The notes beneath the pieces are model-generated. The model was not told the DNA's origin. It worked only from the letters and a program-made list of their open reading frames with translations, and did no database searches. A stretch of DNA of 14,361 nucleotides, from assembly GCA_965371785.1 (NCBI GenBank), contig CBDUZS010000062.1:1-14361 (forward strand). Direction: 5' to 3'. The stretch's first letter is position 1. Each line of letters starts with the position of its first letter. The translations under genes and the position numbers were made by a program. Below are positions 1 to 7,497 of this stretch, in pieces. The DNA is from CBDUZS01 sp965371785 (GTDB lineage: Bacteria > Fermentibacterota > Fermentibacteria > Fermentibacterales > JCC-6).

Positions 1-16
1 CGGTTGAGGTAGTGGG

Positions 17-1498
17 TTACCTGATGAGAACCATCCTGGCAGTAACCGTGCGGTAACCATCCGATACCCTGAGAAGGTAGATTCCATCGGGGACATCGTT
101 GCCTGCAGCGTTTCTTCCATTCCAGGTGAAACGAACTGTGGGGGAGAGCAGCTGGTCAGGAGTGAGAACCGTGACGAGAAGCCCTGTGATGCCGTAGACT
201 GCCGCATCCAGCTCACCGGATTCACCGGGTGTGCACTGGATGGAGAAGGTCCCTGCCGAGGGATTCGGGAATACGCTTTCGATGACCGGTCCAGCCGATG
301 GAGGATTAGCGCCGCCGCCGATGCCGGTTTCGGCATCCAGCCTGATCAGCCAGACATCGAAGTCGTCTGCGCCGGAAGCTTCCATCCAGGTATATCCTGT
401 GACTACGTAGCCGTTGTCTGAGGTCTGTGCCAGTGCCTGGCCATAGCTATCGTTGCCGTTGTCCAGGATTATCTCCCACTCCTCGATTCCGGCACTGTCC
501 GTTTTCAGTATCCAGAGGTCGTAGCCTATTGCCGTCGCCGGGCCATCGGTGTCCGTGTAGCCTGTCACTGCAAATCCGCCGTCCCATGTCTCCGTGACCG
601 ACATTCCCACATCCCACTGTGTTCCGCCGAAGTAACTGTCCCAGATTACCGTGCCGGCGTTATCGGTTCGCACCAGCCAGAGGTCGCTTGAACCTGCGCC
701 CCAGGTGCTGGTGTATCCTGTAATGATGTAGCCGCCGTTGGTTGTCTGCCGGACCTCGTAGCCAATCTCACCCTCCGATCCGCCCAGGACTTTGTCCCAC
801 TCCACTGTTCCGGTGCTGTCCGTCTTCAGGAGCCAGAGGTTGTATGGTCCCGGTCCCTGCGAAGAGGTGTAGCCGGTGATGACGTATCCGCCATCCGCCG
901 TTTGCGCGAAGGAGTAGGCGATGTCGTCCTGGGAACCTCCGTAGAACTCCTCCCAGATCAGTTCACCTGAGTCATCCGTCCTGACCAGATGGATGTCGTA
1001 GCCCCCGGCGCCCGAGGACGCAGTGTATCCAACCAGAGCGTATCCGCCGTCGGACAGCTGTGTGGCCGTGTATCCGAGGTCCAGTCCGGCGCCTCCGAAG
1101 GTGGCATCCCACTGGTACGCTCCGTCTGCATCCGTCTTTACCAGCCATGAATCGTATCCTCCCGATCCGTAGGAGGTTGTGTAGCCTGCCATGATGAAGC
1201 CTCCGTCGGAAGTCGTCTGAACAGAGTATGCCGCCTCATCACCGGAACCGCCGAAAACGGTGCTCCAGACCAGATCTCCCGCGGAATCGACTTTCACCAG
1301 CCAGGCATCCAGGCTGGTTGTGCCGTTGGAGTCAGTGCTTCCTGCGAAGACGAAGCTCCCGTCAGGTGTCTGAAGAACGGATGCCGAGAGGTCAGTGTGC
1401 GCTCCTCCGAAGGTGCTGGTCCATACCGTATCCGGTGGCTGGGCATGTGTTGCTGTGGGGATTATGAGAAGACATGCCAGTAAACCCATCCTGATCAT
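17..1498 (-). CDS. Secreted seven-repeat beta-propeller protein with FlgD-like/T9SS-type C-terminal domain
   Basis: The 493-residue product starts with a signal peptide (basic Arg3, hydrophobic core 5-14, likely cleavage after THA at residue 19). Residues 26-392 are seven tandem repeats of about 52 residues. Each begins with Trp, then F/Y-GG, then a core like DGGYxxTGYT, and ends W-LV-K/R-TD-x-G; this is the delta-60 or WD-like propeller type common in large exported proteins of uncultured bacteria. Residues 400-493 form a FlgD-like Ig domain with FPNPSAG, FTWNGRNAAG and PDGIYLLRV, which in the FCB group is a type IX secretion sorting signal. I therefore expect an exported or surface-attached protein with a seven-bladed propeller; ligand and activity are unknown and no catalytic motif is visible. 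The start at 1498 has GGGAG about 8 bases upstream; Met4 is a weaker alternative. It is transcribed divergently from the gene at 1833. Function unknown, architecture confident. Confidence 0.85.
   Translation of the reverse strand: MIRMGLLACLLIIPTATHAQPPDTVWTSTFGGAHTDLSASVLQTPDGSFVFAGSTDSNGTTSLDAWLVKVDSAGDLVWSTVFGGSGDEAAYSVQTTSDGGFIMAGYTTSYGSGGYDSWLVKTDADGAYQWDATFGGAGLDLGYTATQLSDGGYALVGYTASSGAGGYDIHLVRTDDSGELIWEEFYGGSQDDIAYSFAQTADGGYVITGYTSSQGPGPYNLWLLKTDSTGTVEWDKVLGGSEGEIGYEVRQTTNGGYIITGYTSTWGAGSSDLWLVRTDNAGTVIWDSYFGGTQWDVGMSVTETWDGGFAVTGYTDTDGPATAIGYDLWILKTDSAGIEEWEIILDNGNDSYGQALAQTSDNGYVVTGYTWMEASGADDFDVWLIRLDAETGIGGGANPPSAGPVIESVFPNPSAGTFSIQCTPGESGELDAAVYGITGLLVTVLTPDQLLSPTVRFTWNGRNAAGNDVPDGIYLLRVSDGYRTVTARMVLIR
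323..1423 (-). repeat. Seven tandem ~156-base coding repeats (propeller blades)
   Basis: Protein-level repeats of residues 26-77, 78-129, 130-181, 182-233, 234-285, 286-340 and 341-392 of the gene at 17-1498. Six units are exactly 52 residues; the sixth is 55 because of a three-residue insertion after GPA. Repeats 2-5 are most alike. The first lacks the GYT core (it reads GST) and the seventh has lost the GG near its start (it reads DNG), as expected for end blades under less constraint. The count of seven fits a closed seven-bladed ring. Confidence 0.8.
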
Positions 1499-1832
1499 CT
1501 GCCTGACTCCCGTCCGTTGCCCGGATACTGATACCGGCTGTCTGAATCAGATGTTTCACCGGGTAGCCCAGGTCAAGTGACCCGTTCGACTGGAACGAGG
1601 ACGATCTGTCGATGTCACTTCGGGCATTACTGCGGCATCGTCTCATTGAATAAGGTCATGTTCCAGACTCATGGTGTAAACTTTGCTGGATGTCTTTCGG
1701 GTGGTTCCCGGCACGTTGCTGGAATCGTTATAATCGAATAGAAGCCGGTTCTGCGAGGGGTGACTTTCCTGAGTTTTCTTCAGCTTCTGTGTTGAGCTTC
1801 TCGGTTTATCTTGCCGAAATGAGGTCGATGTT
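1499..1832. other. Divergent intergenic region, no gene seen
   Basis: These 334 bases separate the minus-strand propeller gene from the plus-strand gene at 1833 and should hold both promoters. Short open frames cross the region on both strands, but none has a ribosome binding site with recognisable protein features. Apart from the TATAAT box at 1729-1734 and the GAGG at 1821-1824 (8 bases before the ATG at 1833) I see no RNA gene or repeat. Confidence 0.5.
1705..1734 (+). promoter_or_regulatory. Candidate sigma-70-like promoter for the gene at 1833
   Basis: A perfect TATAAT lies at 1729-1734. The best upstream hexamer is TTCCCG at 1705-1710 with an 18-base spacer, a poor match to TTGACA, so the call rests on the -10 box. 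Transcription would begin near 1741 and leave a leader of about 90 bases. On the opposite strand the same bases give TATAAC, so the site could also serve the divergent gene. Confidence 0.35.
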
Positions 1833-2447
1833 ATGGGTCTCTTTTCCTGCATGTTGCTTGTGGTGACGATTGCTTCCGAACCGGATACAGTCTGGTCGAC
1901 TGAATTCTCGGAGCTGCCGGCAGGATGGGGCGCAGAGCTGCACTGGTCACAATCTGAAAACGTTGAACTGTTCCTGAACTCCCACGTTCAGAACGTATTC
2001 GATTTCGATCATAGCAGTCTGACAACGGCAAGGTCCGTTTTCCCGCAGGATGTTGATTCCCTTATCCTGGTGGTTGAATACGTCTGGATCGGCTGGGGTG
2101 CCTATTCAGGAGACGGGGAGGGAGCTTTCAGCAGATCGAGGATTCTGATTCACTACGCCGACAAGATGGATACCATGTGGGACAGCGTGGCCGGTTACCT
2201 GTGGTTCGGTGAATCGGTCCAGCTCTTGAGCGGTATGCCTGAAGCCGGTGTTTACAGTGTTACATCCCATGGCAGACTTCAGCTGAAATTACCTGCTCTC
2301 GATCGCTTCGAGACGTACTGGCTCGAATTCAGAGGAGATACCGGAGGGTTCCACGATCCTCTGTCAACCGACACACAGTATGCATACGTGGCCTGGGATC
2401 TCATCTCCGCAACACTTCTCAGTTACAGTTCACCTGTCATCGAATGA
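1833..2447 (+). CDS. Small exported protein of unknown function
   Basis: The product has 204 residues and I do not recognise its family. The N-terminus is a short hydrophobic stretch (residues 3-14) followed by ASEPDTVW, which fits a signal peptide cleaved near residue 15. It lacks the usual Lys/Arg, so the signal is atypical. The remainder is rich in aromatic residues and alternating hydrophobics (for example DSLILVVEYVWIGWG and YWLEFRG), suggesting an all-beta, jelly-roll-like domain; no catalytic motif or C-terminal sorting domain is seen. GAGG at 1821-1824 places the start at 1833. An upstream ATG at 1819 lies in another frame and would encode a basic start (MRSML), so a one-base indel here is conceivable. 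The mature N-terminus shares PDTVW with the divergent propeller protein. Exported location is likely, role unknown. Confidence 0.65.
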   Translation: MGLFSCMLLVVTIASEPDTVWSTEFSELPAGWGAELHWSQSENVELFLNSHVQNVFDFDHSSLTTARSVFPQDVDSLILVVEYVWIGWGAYSGDGEGAFSRSRILIHYADKMDTMWDSVAGYLWFGESVQLLSGMPEAGVYSVTSHGRLQLKLPALDRFETYWLEFRGDTGGFHDPLSTDTQYAYVAWDLISATLLSYSSPVIE

Positions 2448-2510
2448 GCAGACAGCACTTGATCCTGTTGAATCACTGATTATCGTTACAGACCATGACT
2501 GGATGAATGG

Positions 2511-2543
2511 CTCCGTCCGTTCTCATACGTTACGGAACCGGAG
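2511..2543 (+). other. Imperfect hairpin between the exported-protein gene and the DUF554 gene
   Basis: CTCCG-TCCGT at 2511-2520 pairs with ACGGA (2532-2536) and CGGAG (2539-2543), with a two-base AC bulge and an 11-base loop. No T-run follows on either side, so it is not a standard intrinsic terminator. It could be a processing or attenuation hairpin in a transcript reading into the gene at 2574, or chance. Confidence 0.3.
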
Positions 2544-2573
2544 GTATCAATCCAGCTTCACCGTGAGGCAGGC

Positions 2574-3275
2574 ATGATCGGGACGCTCATCAACACAGCA
2601 ACCGTTATCGTTGGAGCATTTCTGGGTACGTTGTTCGGTGACAGGCTTCCAGAGCGCGTACGGCTTATCGTACTGAACGGTATAGGATTGATCACCCTGG
2701 TCCTGGGTGTTCAGATGGCACTTTGTACCGGCAGTATTCTCGTGCTGCTGGCAAGTATTGTCGTGGGAGGAACGATCGGTGAATTGCTGAGGATCGAGGA
2801 TAGACTCAACGGGCTCGGCAGGAAGTTCGAGGTGATGGCTTCGAGGTTTCCTTTTCTGACACGGGGAAATTTTGCAAAAGGTTTCCTCACAGCCAGTCTG
2901 GTCTTCTGTATCGGTCCGATGACGTTTCTGGGCGCGATTCAGGATGGTCTCACGGGGAACTACAGACTTCTTGCGATAAAGAGCATGCTCGATGGTTTTG
3001 CAGGGCTCGTGTTCGCAGCAAGCATGGGTTTTGGTGTCGCCTTTGCAGCAATTACGGTTCTTGTTTTCCAGGGGGCACTGAGCCTGGGCGCAGGACTGTT
3101 TTCCAGCGTACTCACGGATGCCATGCTCACCGAGATGACTGCAACCGGTGGCGTGATGATACTGGGTATCGGCTTTCTCCTGCTCGACATCAGGAAACTG
3201 AAAGTGGCTAACTACCTTCCGGCCCTGCTTCTTGCGCCCCTGTTCGAAGCCTTGAGGACGTCCCTTTCCGGTTGA
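2574..3275 (+). CDS. DUF554 family integral membrane protein (YqgA/YdfK-like)
   Basis: A 233-residue, very hydrophobic protein with about seven membrane segments: near residues 1-22, 30-50, 53-72, 102-121, 138-175 (two spans), 189-205 and 212-225. Family-typical features are the N-terminal GTLINTATVIVGAFLGTLFG, the GP-M-T-x-GAIQDGLTG block at 114-127, and the following KSMLDG at 136-141. This is the DUF554 family, whose members have about 220-240 residues, so the gene is full length. The biochemical role of the family is not established; a transport function is often guessed. GAGG at 2564-2567, 5 to 6 bases before the ATG, fixes the start. It lies 126 bases after the preceding gene and 96 before the ammonia-lyase gene, with no clear terminator on either side, so co-transcription is possible but unproven. 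Confidence 0.85.
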   Translation: MIGTLINTATVIVGAFLGTLFGDRLPERVRLIVLNGIGLITLVLGVQMALCTGSILVLLASIVVGGTIGELLRIEDRLNGLGRKFEVMASRFPFLTRGNFAKGFLTASLVFCIGPMTFLGAIQDGLTGNYRLLAIKSMLDGFAGLVFAASMGFGVAFAAITVLVFQGALSLGAGLFSSVLTDAMLTEMTATGGVMILGIGFLLLDIRKLKVANYLPALLLAPLFEALRTSLSG

Positions 3276-3361
3276 GTTAGGCTGTCCTATCCTCTTGTTT
3301 TCGTTCGAGTTCTTTCAGAGATTCAGTCGTCAGCTACGTTTGGCGTTTTCATTAATCGTAT

Positions 3362-3366
3362 GGAGG
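3362..3366 (+). promoter_or_regulatory. Ribosome binding site deciding the ammonia-lyase start
   Basis: GGAGG lies 5 bases before the ATG at 3372. The first in-frame ATG (3360) overlaps this motif and has no good site of its own. Starting at 3372 also makes Tyr53, His83 and the MIO-triad middle residue 143 match the numbering of Pseudomonas putida HutH as I remember it, which independently supports the choice. Confidence 0.75.
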
Positions 3367-3371
3367 AAGCA

Positions 3372-4895
3372 ATGGCGGTCGTTCTCGACGGCAAGAGCCT
3401 CACGGTCGAGCAGGTTGTACGTGTAGCAAGGCTCGGGGAGAAAGTTGAACTCACTCCGGAATCAGAAACCAGGATCAACAAGTGCAGGCGGATGGTAGAA
3501 AAGAAAATAGAAGCCGGTGAAGTAATGTACGGGATCAACACCGGAATCGGCGAATTCTCTGAAAAGATGCTATCCGAAGAAGAAGTGAAGCAGTTTCAGA
3601 AGTACCTCATCTACAACCACTCAGCAGGTATTGGCTCTGCAGCTCCCATAGATCACATCAGAGCGGCAATGCTCGGGAGGATTAACGTTCATTGTAACGG
3701 CCAGTCTGCCATAAGGCTCCGGATCACGGAATTACTGGTCGAAATGCTCAACCGGGGAGTAACACCTCAGGTGTTCGAAAAGGGATCCGTGGGTGCCTGC
3801 GGTGATCTGGCTCCGATGTCTATGATAGCTCTGGTCGTAATGGGGGAGGGGCATGCGTTCTACAAAGGGGAAATGTATTCCGGAGCGGAAGCGCTCCGGC
3901 TCGCAGGTCTCGAACCGGAGATTCTCCATGCGCGTGATGGTCTGGGCATCATAAACGGCTCCAATGTTCTTACCGCAATGAGCGCACTTCAGGTCTACGA
4001 CTTCAACAGATGGCTGAAGCAGGCCGAGATCGCAGCGGCGATGAGTCTCGAAGCTCTCTGGGCCAACCTCAAACCCTACGATGTCCGTCTTCATGCCGCT
4101 AGAGGCTTTGCAGGCGCAATACGCTCGTCTCGAGCGCTTCAGAAGTGCCTGGACTCAAGTGATCTTCTTACGGGGAAACTGAAGGTGAAAGTACAGGATG
4201 CCTATTCGATGAGAAGCACTCCGCAGGTTATAGGCGCTGCACACGACGCGCTGGCATATGCAAAGAGTCAGGTCGAGATAGAACTCAACGGAGTCGGTGA
4301 CAATCCGGTGTTCTTCCCCGATCAGGATGTTGTCATCACGGGCGCCAACTTTCAGGGATCACCTGTTACGCTGCCCATGGAGATGGCAGGAACGGCAATC
4401 ACCATGGTCTCAGTGATGTCCGAGCGAAGACTCAACAGGCTTCTCAACCCGGCGCTTTCAGTCGGGCTTCCAGCTTTCCTCTCTGAGAACCCGGGATTCT
4501 ACAGCGGTCTCATGCTCAGTCAGTACACTGCGGGGATGCTGATCGTAGAACAGCGAATCCTTTCCACACCTGCCGCCTGTGCTTCTATCCCTGCCGCCGC
4601 CGATCAGGAAGACTTCGTGAGCATGGGTATGAATACCGCTCTCAAGAACGAGCAGATACTCGAGAATGCCTTCGGGATTCTAGGGATAGAGATGATTGCC
4701 GCGGCTCAGGGGCTTGATTTCAGGAACCACGAGTTCGGGAAGGGTGTTTCCATAGCACACGATGTAATCAGAAGACATGTAGACCACCTGGGAGAAGATA
4801 GACCCCTTTATCCTGATCACAACAGGATGTTGGCAGTCGTTCAATCCTGTGAGATACTCGAGGAAGTCGAGGGGCAGCTGGGCTCGCTGGAATAG
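3372..4895 (+). CDS. hutH: Histidine ammonia-lyase family enzyme (MIO aromatic amino acid lyase) with Ala-Cys-Gly triad
   Basis: The 507-residue product matches the usual HutH length. The family deaminates L-histidine to urocanate and ammonia using an MIO cofactor made autocatalytically from Ala-Ser-Gly. Recognisable sites (start at 3372) are YGINTGIG with Tyr53, NHSAGIG with His83, GSVGACGDLAP with the triad at 142-144, INGSN with Asn195, QDAYSMRSTPQ with Tyr278 and Arg281, GDNP at about 309-312, NFQ with Phe327, and QEDFVSM with Glu413. Active-site residues seem complete, except that the MIO serine is cysteine (TGC, 3798-3800). His83 favours histidine or tyrosine over phenylalanine as substrate. 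However, Phe replaces His in the usual QEDHVSM and the flanking loops differ from classic HutH, so another aromatic lyase or aminomutase activity is possible. No hutU, hutI or other pathway gene adjoins. The exported peptidase gene begins 9 bases after the stop, so co-transcription is likely. Cytoplasmic. Confidence 0.85.
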   Translation: MAVVLDGKSLTVEQVVRVARLGEKVELTPESETRINKCRRMVEKKIEAGEVMYGINTGIGEFSEKMLSEEEVKQFQKYLIYNHSAGIGSAAPIDHIRAAMLGRINVHCNGQSAIRLRITELLVEMLNRGVTPQVFEKGSVGACGDLAPMSMIALVVMGEGHAFYKGEMYSGAEALRLAGLEPEILHARDGLGIINGSNVLTAMSALQVYDFNRWLKQAEIAAAMSLEALWANLKPYDVRLHAARGFAGAIRSSRALQKCLDSSDLLTGKLKVKVQDAYSMRSTPQVIGAAHDALAYAKSQVEIELNGVGDNPVFFPDQDVVITGANFQGSPVTLPMEMAGTAITMVSVMSERRLNRLLNPALSVGLPAFLSENPGFYSGLMLSQYTAGMLIVEQRILSTPAACASIPAAADQEDFVSMGMNTALKNEQILENAFGILGIEMIAAAQGLDFRNHEFGKGVSIAHDVIRRHVDHLGEDRPLYPDHNRMLAVVQSCEILEEVEGQLGSLE

Positions 4896-4904
4896 GATGG
4901 AATT

Positions 4905-7448
4905 ATGTACAGATCTGTTTTCCTTTCTCTACTGCTCTCTCTATGCCTTGCAGCGGTCGCAGGTGCTGCACCGGAGGGAATTCCAATTCAGTACATGGAT
5001 TCGCATGACCGGATGCCTGCGATGTCTGCCGGCAGATTCATGGAGAGAAGGCAGACAGAACCTTACAATGCGACCGTAGGTATCTCAGCATCTGCCGACG
5101 ACGGCAAAGTCATTCTCATAGTGGAGCAACGGATATACACTGGAATACAGTCTTCTCTCGCGACTTTCACTGCCGATCTGGAAGGTGAGGGTTACACCGT
5201 AGAGCTCTGGCAGATCTCCGGAGGAAATGCCGCGGACATCAGATCGGATCTCCAGACCGCTTACCTTGCCGGAGGTCTGGACGGTGCCATCTGTATCGGG
5301 GACATACCCACAGGCTGGCTGGACAATGGCTTCGGTGAATATCCGGTTGATCTCTTTCTCATGGATATGAACGGAACGTGGAATGATCCGGACGGAGACG
5401 GAGTGTACGAATCATACTCCAGTGGCGCTCCGGAGATATGGGTAGGTAGGCTTACGCCGACCTTCCTGAGCCATGGATCATCCGTTGAACTCCTCAACAA
5501 CTACTTCAGCAAAAACCATGCGTACCGGTCCGGCACCCTTTCCCTTCCGGACAGGGCTCTGGCATACGAGGAAGCGTTCACCGGGCTTACTTACTACCTG
5601 GATAATCTCTACACCGTTGTTGTACGCGTGAACGATCCGGTAGGTACAAACGCCGACGATTTCAAGGAAGAGCTTCTCAACGGATACGAGTGGGTCCATC
5701 TCATTTCACACTCCAGCCCGTGGGGAAGCAGTTTCCACACGGGCGCCCCACCCGAGGGTGCGGGAACCTTCGACAGCTTCGAAGTGCCGCCTCTGAACCC
5801 TCACGCTTTCTTCTACGTCCTCAACTGCTGCAGTAACGGCCGGTGGACTGAAATAGACAACCTGGCCAACAGCTACATCTGGTGCGATACCTACGGGCTG
5901 GCCTCACTTGCTCAGACGAAGGTCGATTACACCAACGATTTTCAGGAGTATTACCTGGCACTCGCAGGTGGTTCGAATCTCGGTGATGCCTTCAGAACCT
6001 GGCTAGCAGCGAACATGTACAATGAGGACGGAGCAGTCCTGTTCGGTGATCCGACGCTCGTGCCGCGACAATCGGGCACAACTGCAGGGGTTGCAGGTGG
6101 CCAGAGCGGGCAGGGGAGCGGAAGTGACTCATGGAGCGAATGTGCGATAACCGAGGGCTTTCATTCCCAGGGCAGGGTCGATACCTGGACGGATCCAGTT
6201 ACAGGGTCCGTATTTGCTGTAAGCGGCACCTCCGATCCCGTCAGGGCAAACATCATGGCAACCCATTCAATCGGAGATATCTGGTCTTCACCGGTTATCG
6301 TCTGCCAGCACGTGTACTGGGACTGGCATCCTGCAGTCGGAGGTGACGGCACGGGCAACGTCTGGACTGCCTGGCAGAGTATGCATGAGAACCATGAAGG
6401 ATATGATATCTTCATTTCCAGCTGGAATGGAACTACATGGCTGCCCGAAACCCAGCTCACTACCGGTGACCCATTCGAGGTCGATCCGGGCATGGCCGGA
6501 GGAAACGGTCATGCGTGGCTTGTCTGGCAGAAGTGGGATGGCGGAGAGACGGACATCGAGGGCATATTATGGACCGGGACCCAGTGGACGGAAATCGAGA
6601 CCGTAGCCGGTGAATCGGGCTCTGAACGCCACCCGGATGTCGCGTGGGGGGCAGAGGGTTTTGGACTCGTTTACCAGGCACTGAGAAGTGATCAATGGGC
6701 TATCTGCTTCAGAGATGCTCCGGATTCCGGACCGTTCGGTTCGGAGGAAGTGATTTCACTTCCATCCGAGGAAAGCCGCTACGCCTGCTTAACCGCCGCA
6801 CCCGATGGAACGTTCTGGGTAGCATGGCAGTGTGCTGGGGGCGGTGTGAAATCGTCCCATCAGATCGGTTCGGGCTGGTCGGTACCGGAACTTATTTCCG
6901 GACCTGACTACGGCATAAGACCTTCGCTTACCGCGGCGTCTGATGGAAGTGTAACGGTGGCCTGGGTTGCGAACGGTAACTCACTTCATATCAATACTTA
7001 CAGTGGCACTTCCTGGTCAGGCATCATTCCCGCTGTGTCTGCAGATGCAATAGACGATGTGTCGCTTGCTTACGCAGGCGATGGCAAACTCTGGGCCGTC
7101 TACGGCAGGAGAGACACCGATCTCCAGTGGGATCTATGGGCGGCCACGGGGAACCCTACAGGTGTAGAGGAAGGCTCAGGCGATGTGTGCGGACCGGGTC
7201 TGTCGATTGCCGGCAGTAATCCATTTCAGTCTTCCATAGCCCTGGAGATCAATGTATCAGGAGACGCCTCGCTTGAAGTATTCGATCTTTCAGGCAGGGT
7301 AGTCAGAAAGGAAACGGTGACTTCGGGAGTATTCCTCTGGAACGGTACCGACCAGTCCGACAGGTTCCTGCCTGCGGGAGTGTACATCCTAAGGTTGTCC
7401 GATGGTGTTAACTCATTCGGTTGCAGAGTTGTTAAAGTGAGTTTCTAG
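4905..7448 (+). CDS. Exported C25 (gingipain-like) cysteine peptidase with propeller-like region and FlgD-like C-terminus
   Basis: The product has 847 residues. Residues 1-20 are a signal peptide (Arg3, hydrophobic core, cleavage near AGA at about 20-22). Residues ~66-390 resemble peptidase family C25. They contain the early strand KVILIVEQRIY, a GDIP element at about 132-135 with an acidic, possibly calcium-binding NDPDGDG near 160-166, the likely catalytic His269 in HLISHSSPWG, and the likely nucleophile Cys309 in NCCSNGRW. They end with LFGDPTLVP, as in gingipain catalytic domains. Residues ~405-745 carry repeated aromatic strands such as WTAWQ, WLVWQKW, WVAWQ and VTVAWV, suggesting a beta-propeller. 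Residues ~762-847 are a FlgD-like or type IX sorting domain (SNPFQ, VFDLSGR, LWNGTDQ, PAGVYILRLSDG). It is expected to be a surface or secreted protease; whether it is active is inferred. The gene begins 9 bases after the ammonia-lyase stop with only a weak GGA-type ribosome site. Confidence 0.85.
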   Translation: MYRSVFLSLLLSLCLAAVAGAAPEGIPIQYMDSHDRMPAMSAGRFMERRQTEPYNATVGISASADDGKVILIVEQRIYTGIQSSLATFTADLEGEGYTVELWQISGGNAADIRSDLQTAYLAGGLDGAICIGDIPTGWLDNGFGEYPVDLFLMDMNGTWNDPDGDGVYESYSSGAPEIWVGRLTPTFLSHGSSVELLNNYFSKNHAYRSGTLSLPDRALAYEEAFTGLTYYLDNLYTVVVRVNDPVGTNADDFKEELLNGYEWVHLISHSSPWGSSFHTGAPPEGAGTFDSFEVPPLNPHAFFYVLNCCSNGRWTEIDNLANSYIWCDTYGLASLAQTKVDYTNDFQEYYLALAGGSNLGDAFRTWLAANMYNEDGAVLFGDPTLVPRQSGTTAGVAGGQSGQGSGSDSWSECAITEGFHSQGRVDTWTDPVTGSVFAVSGTSDPVRANIMATHSIGDIWSSPVIVCQHVYWDWHPAVGGDGTGNVWTAWQSMHENHEGYDIFISSWNGTTWLPETQLTTGDPFEVDPGMAGGNGHAWLVWQKWDGGETDIEGILWTGTQWTEIETVAGESGSERHPDVAWGAEGFGLVYQALRSDQWAICFRDAPDSGPFGSEEVISLPSEESRYACLTAAPDGTFWVAWQCAGGGVKSSHQIGSGWSVPELISGPDYGIRPSLTAASDGSVTVAWVANGNSLHINTYSGTSWSGIIPAVSADAIDDVSLAYAGDGKLWAVYGRRDTDLQWDLWAATGNPTGVEEGSGDVCGPGLSIAGSNPFQSSIALEINVSGDASLEVFDLSGRVVRKETVTSGVFLWNGTDQSDRFLPAGVYILRLSDGVNSFGCRVVKVSF

Positions 7449-7497
7449 CAAGGCTGATTCAGGGCTGGATCGGTTTTGCCCAACTGATATCACTGTG

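Noticed and set aside
1643..1852. 69-codon minus-strand frame in the divergent intergenic region
   Set aside because: Overlaps the start of the gene at 1833, lacks a ribosome site and any protein feature.
3360..3371. ATG at 3360 as the ammonia-lyase start
   Set aside because: GGAGG at 3362-3366 is spaced correctly for the ATG at 3372, and active-site numbering matches HutH only from 3372.
3732..4094. 120-codon minus-strand frame opposite the ammonia-lyase gene
   Set aside because: Lies wholly within a strongly conserved gene on the other strand.
7449..7497. Possible terminator between the converging peptidase gene and antiporter pseudogene
   Set aside because: Only a four-pair GGGC/GCCC stem with a large loop and no useful T-run; not convincing.
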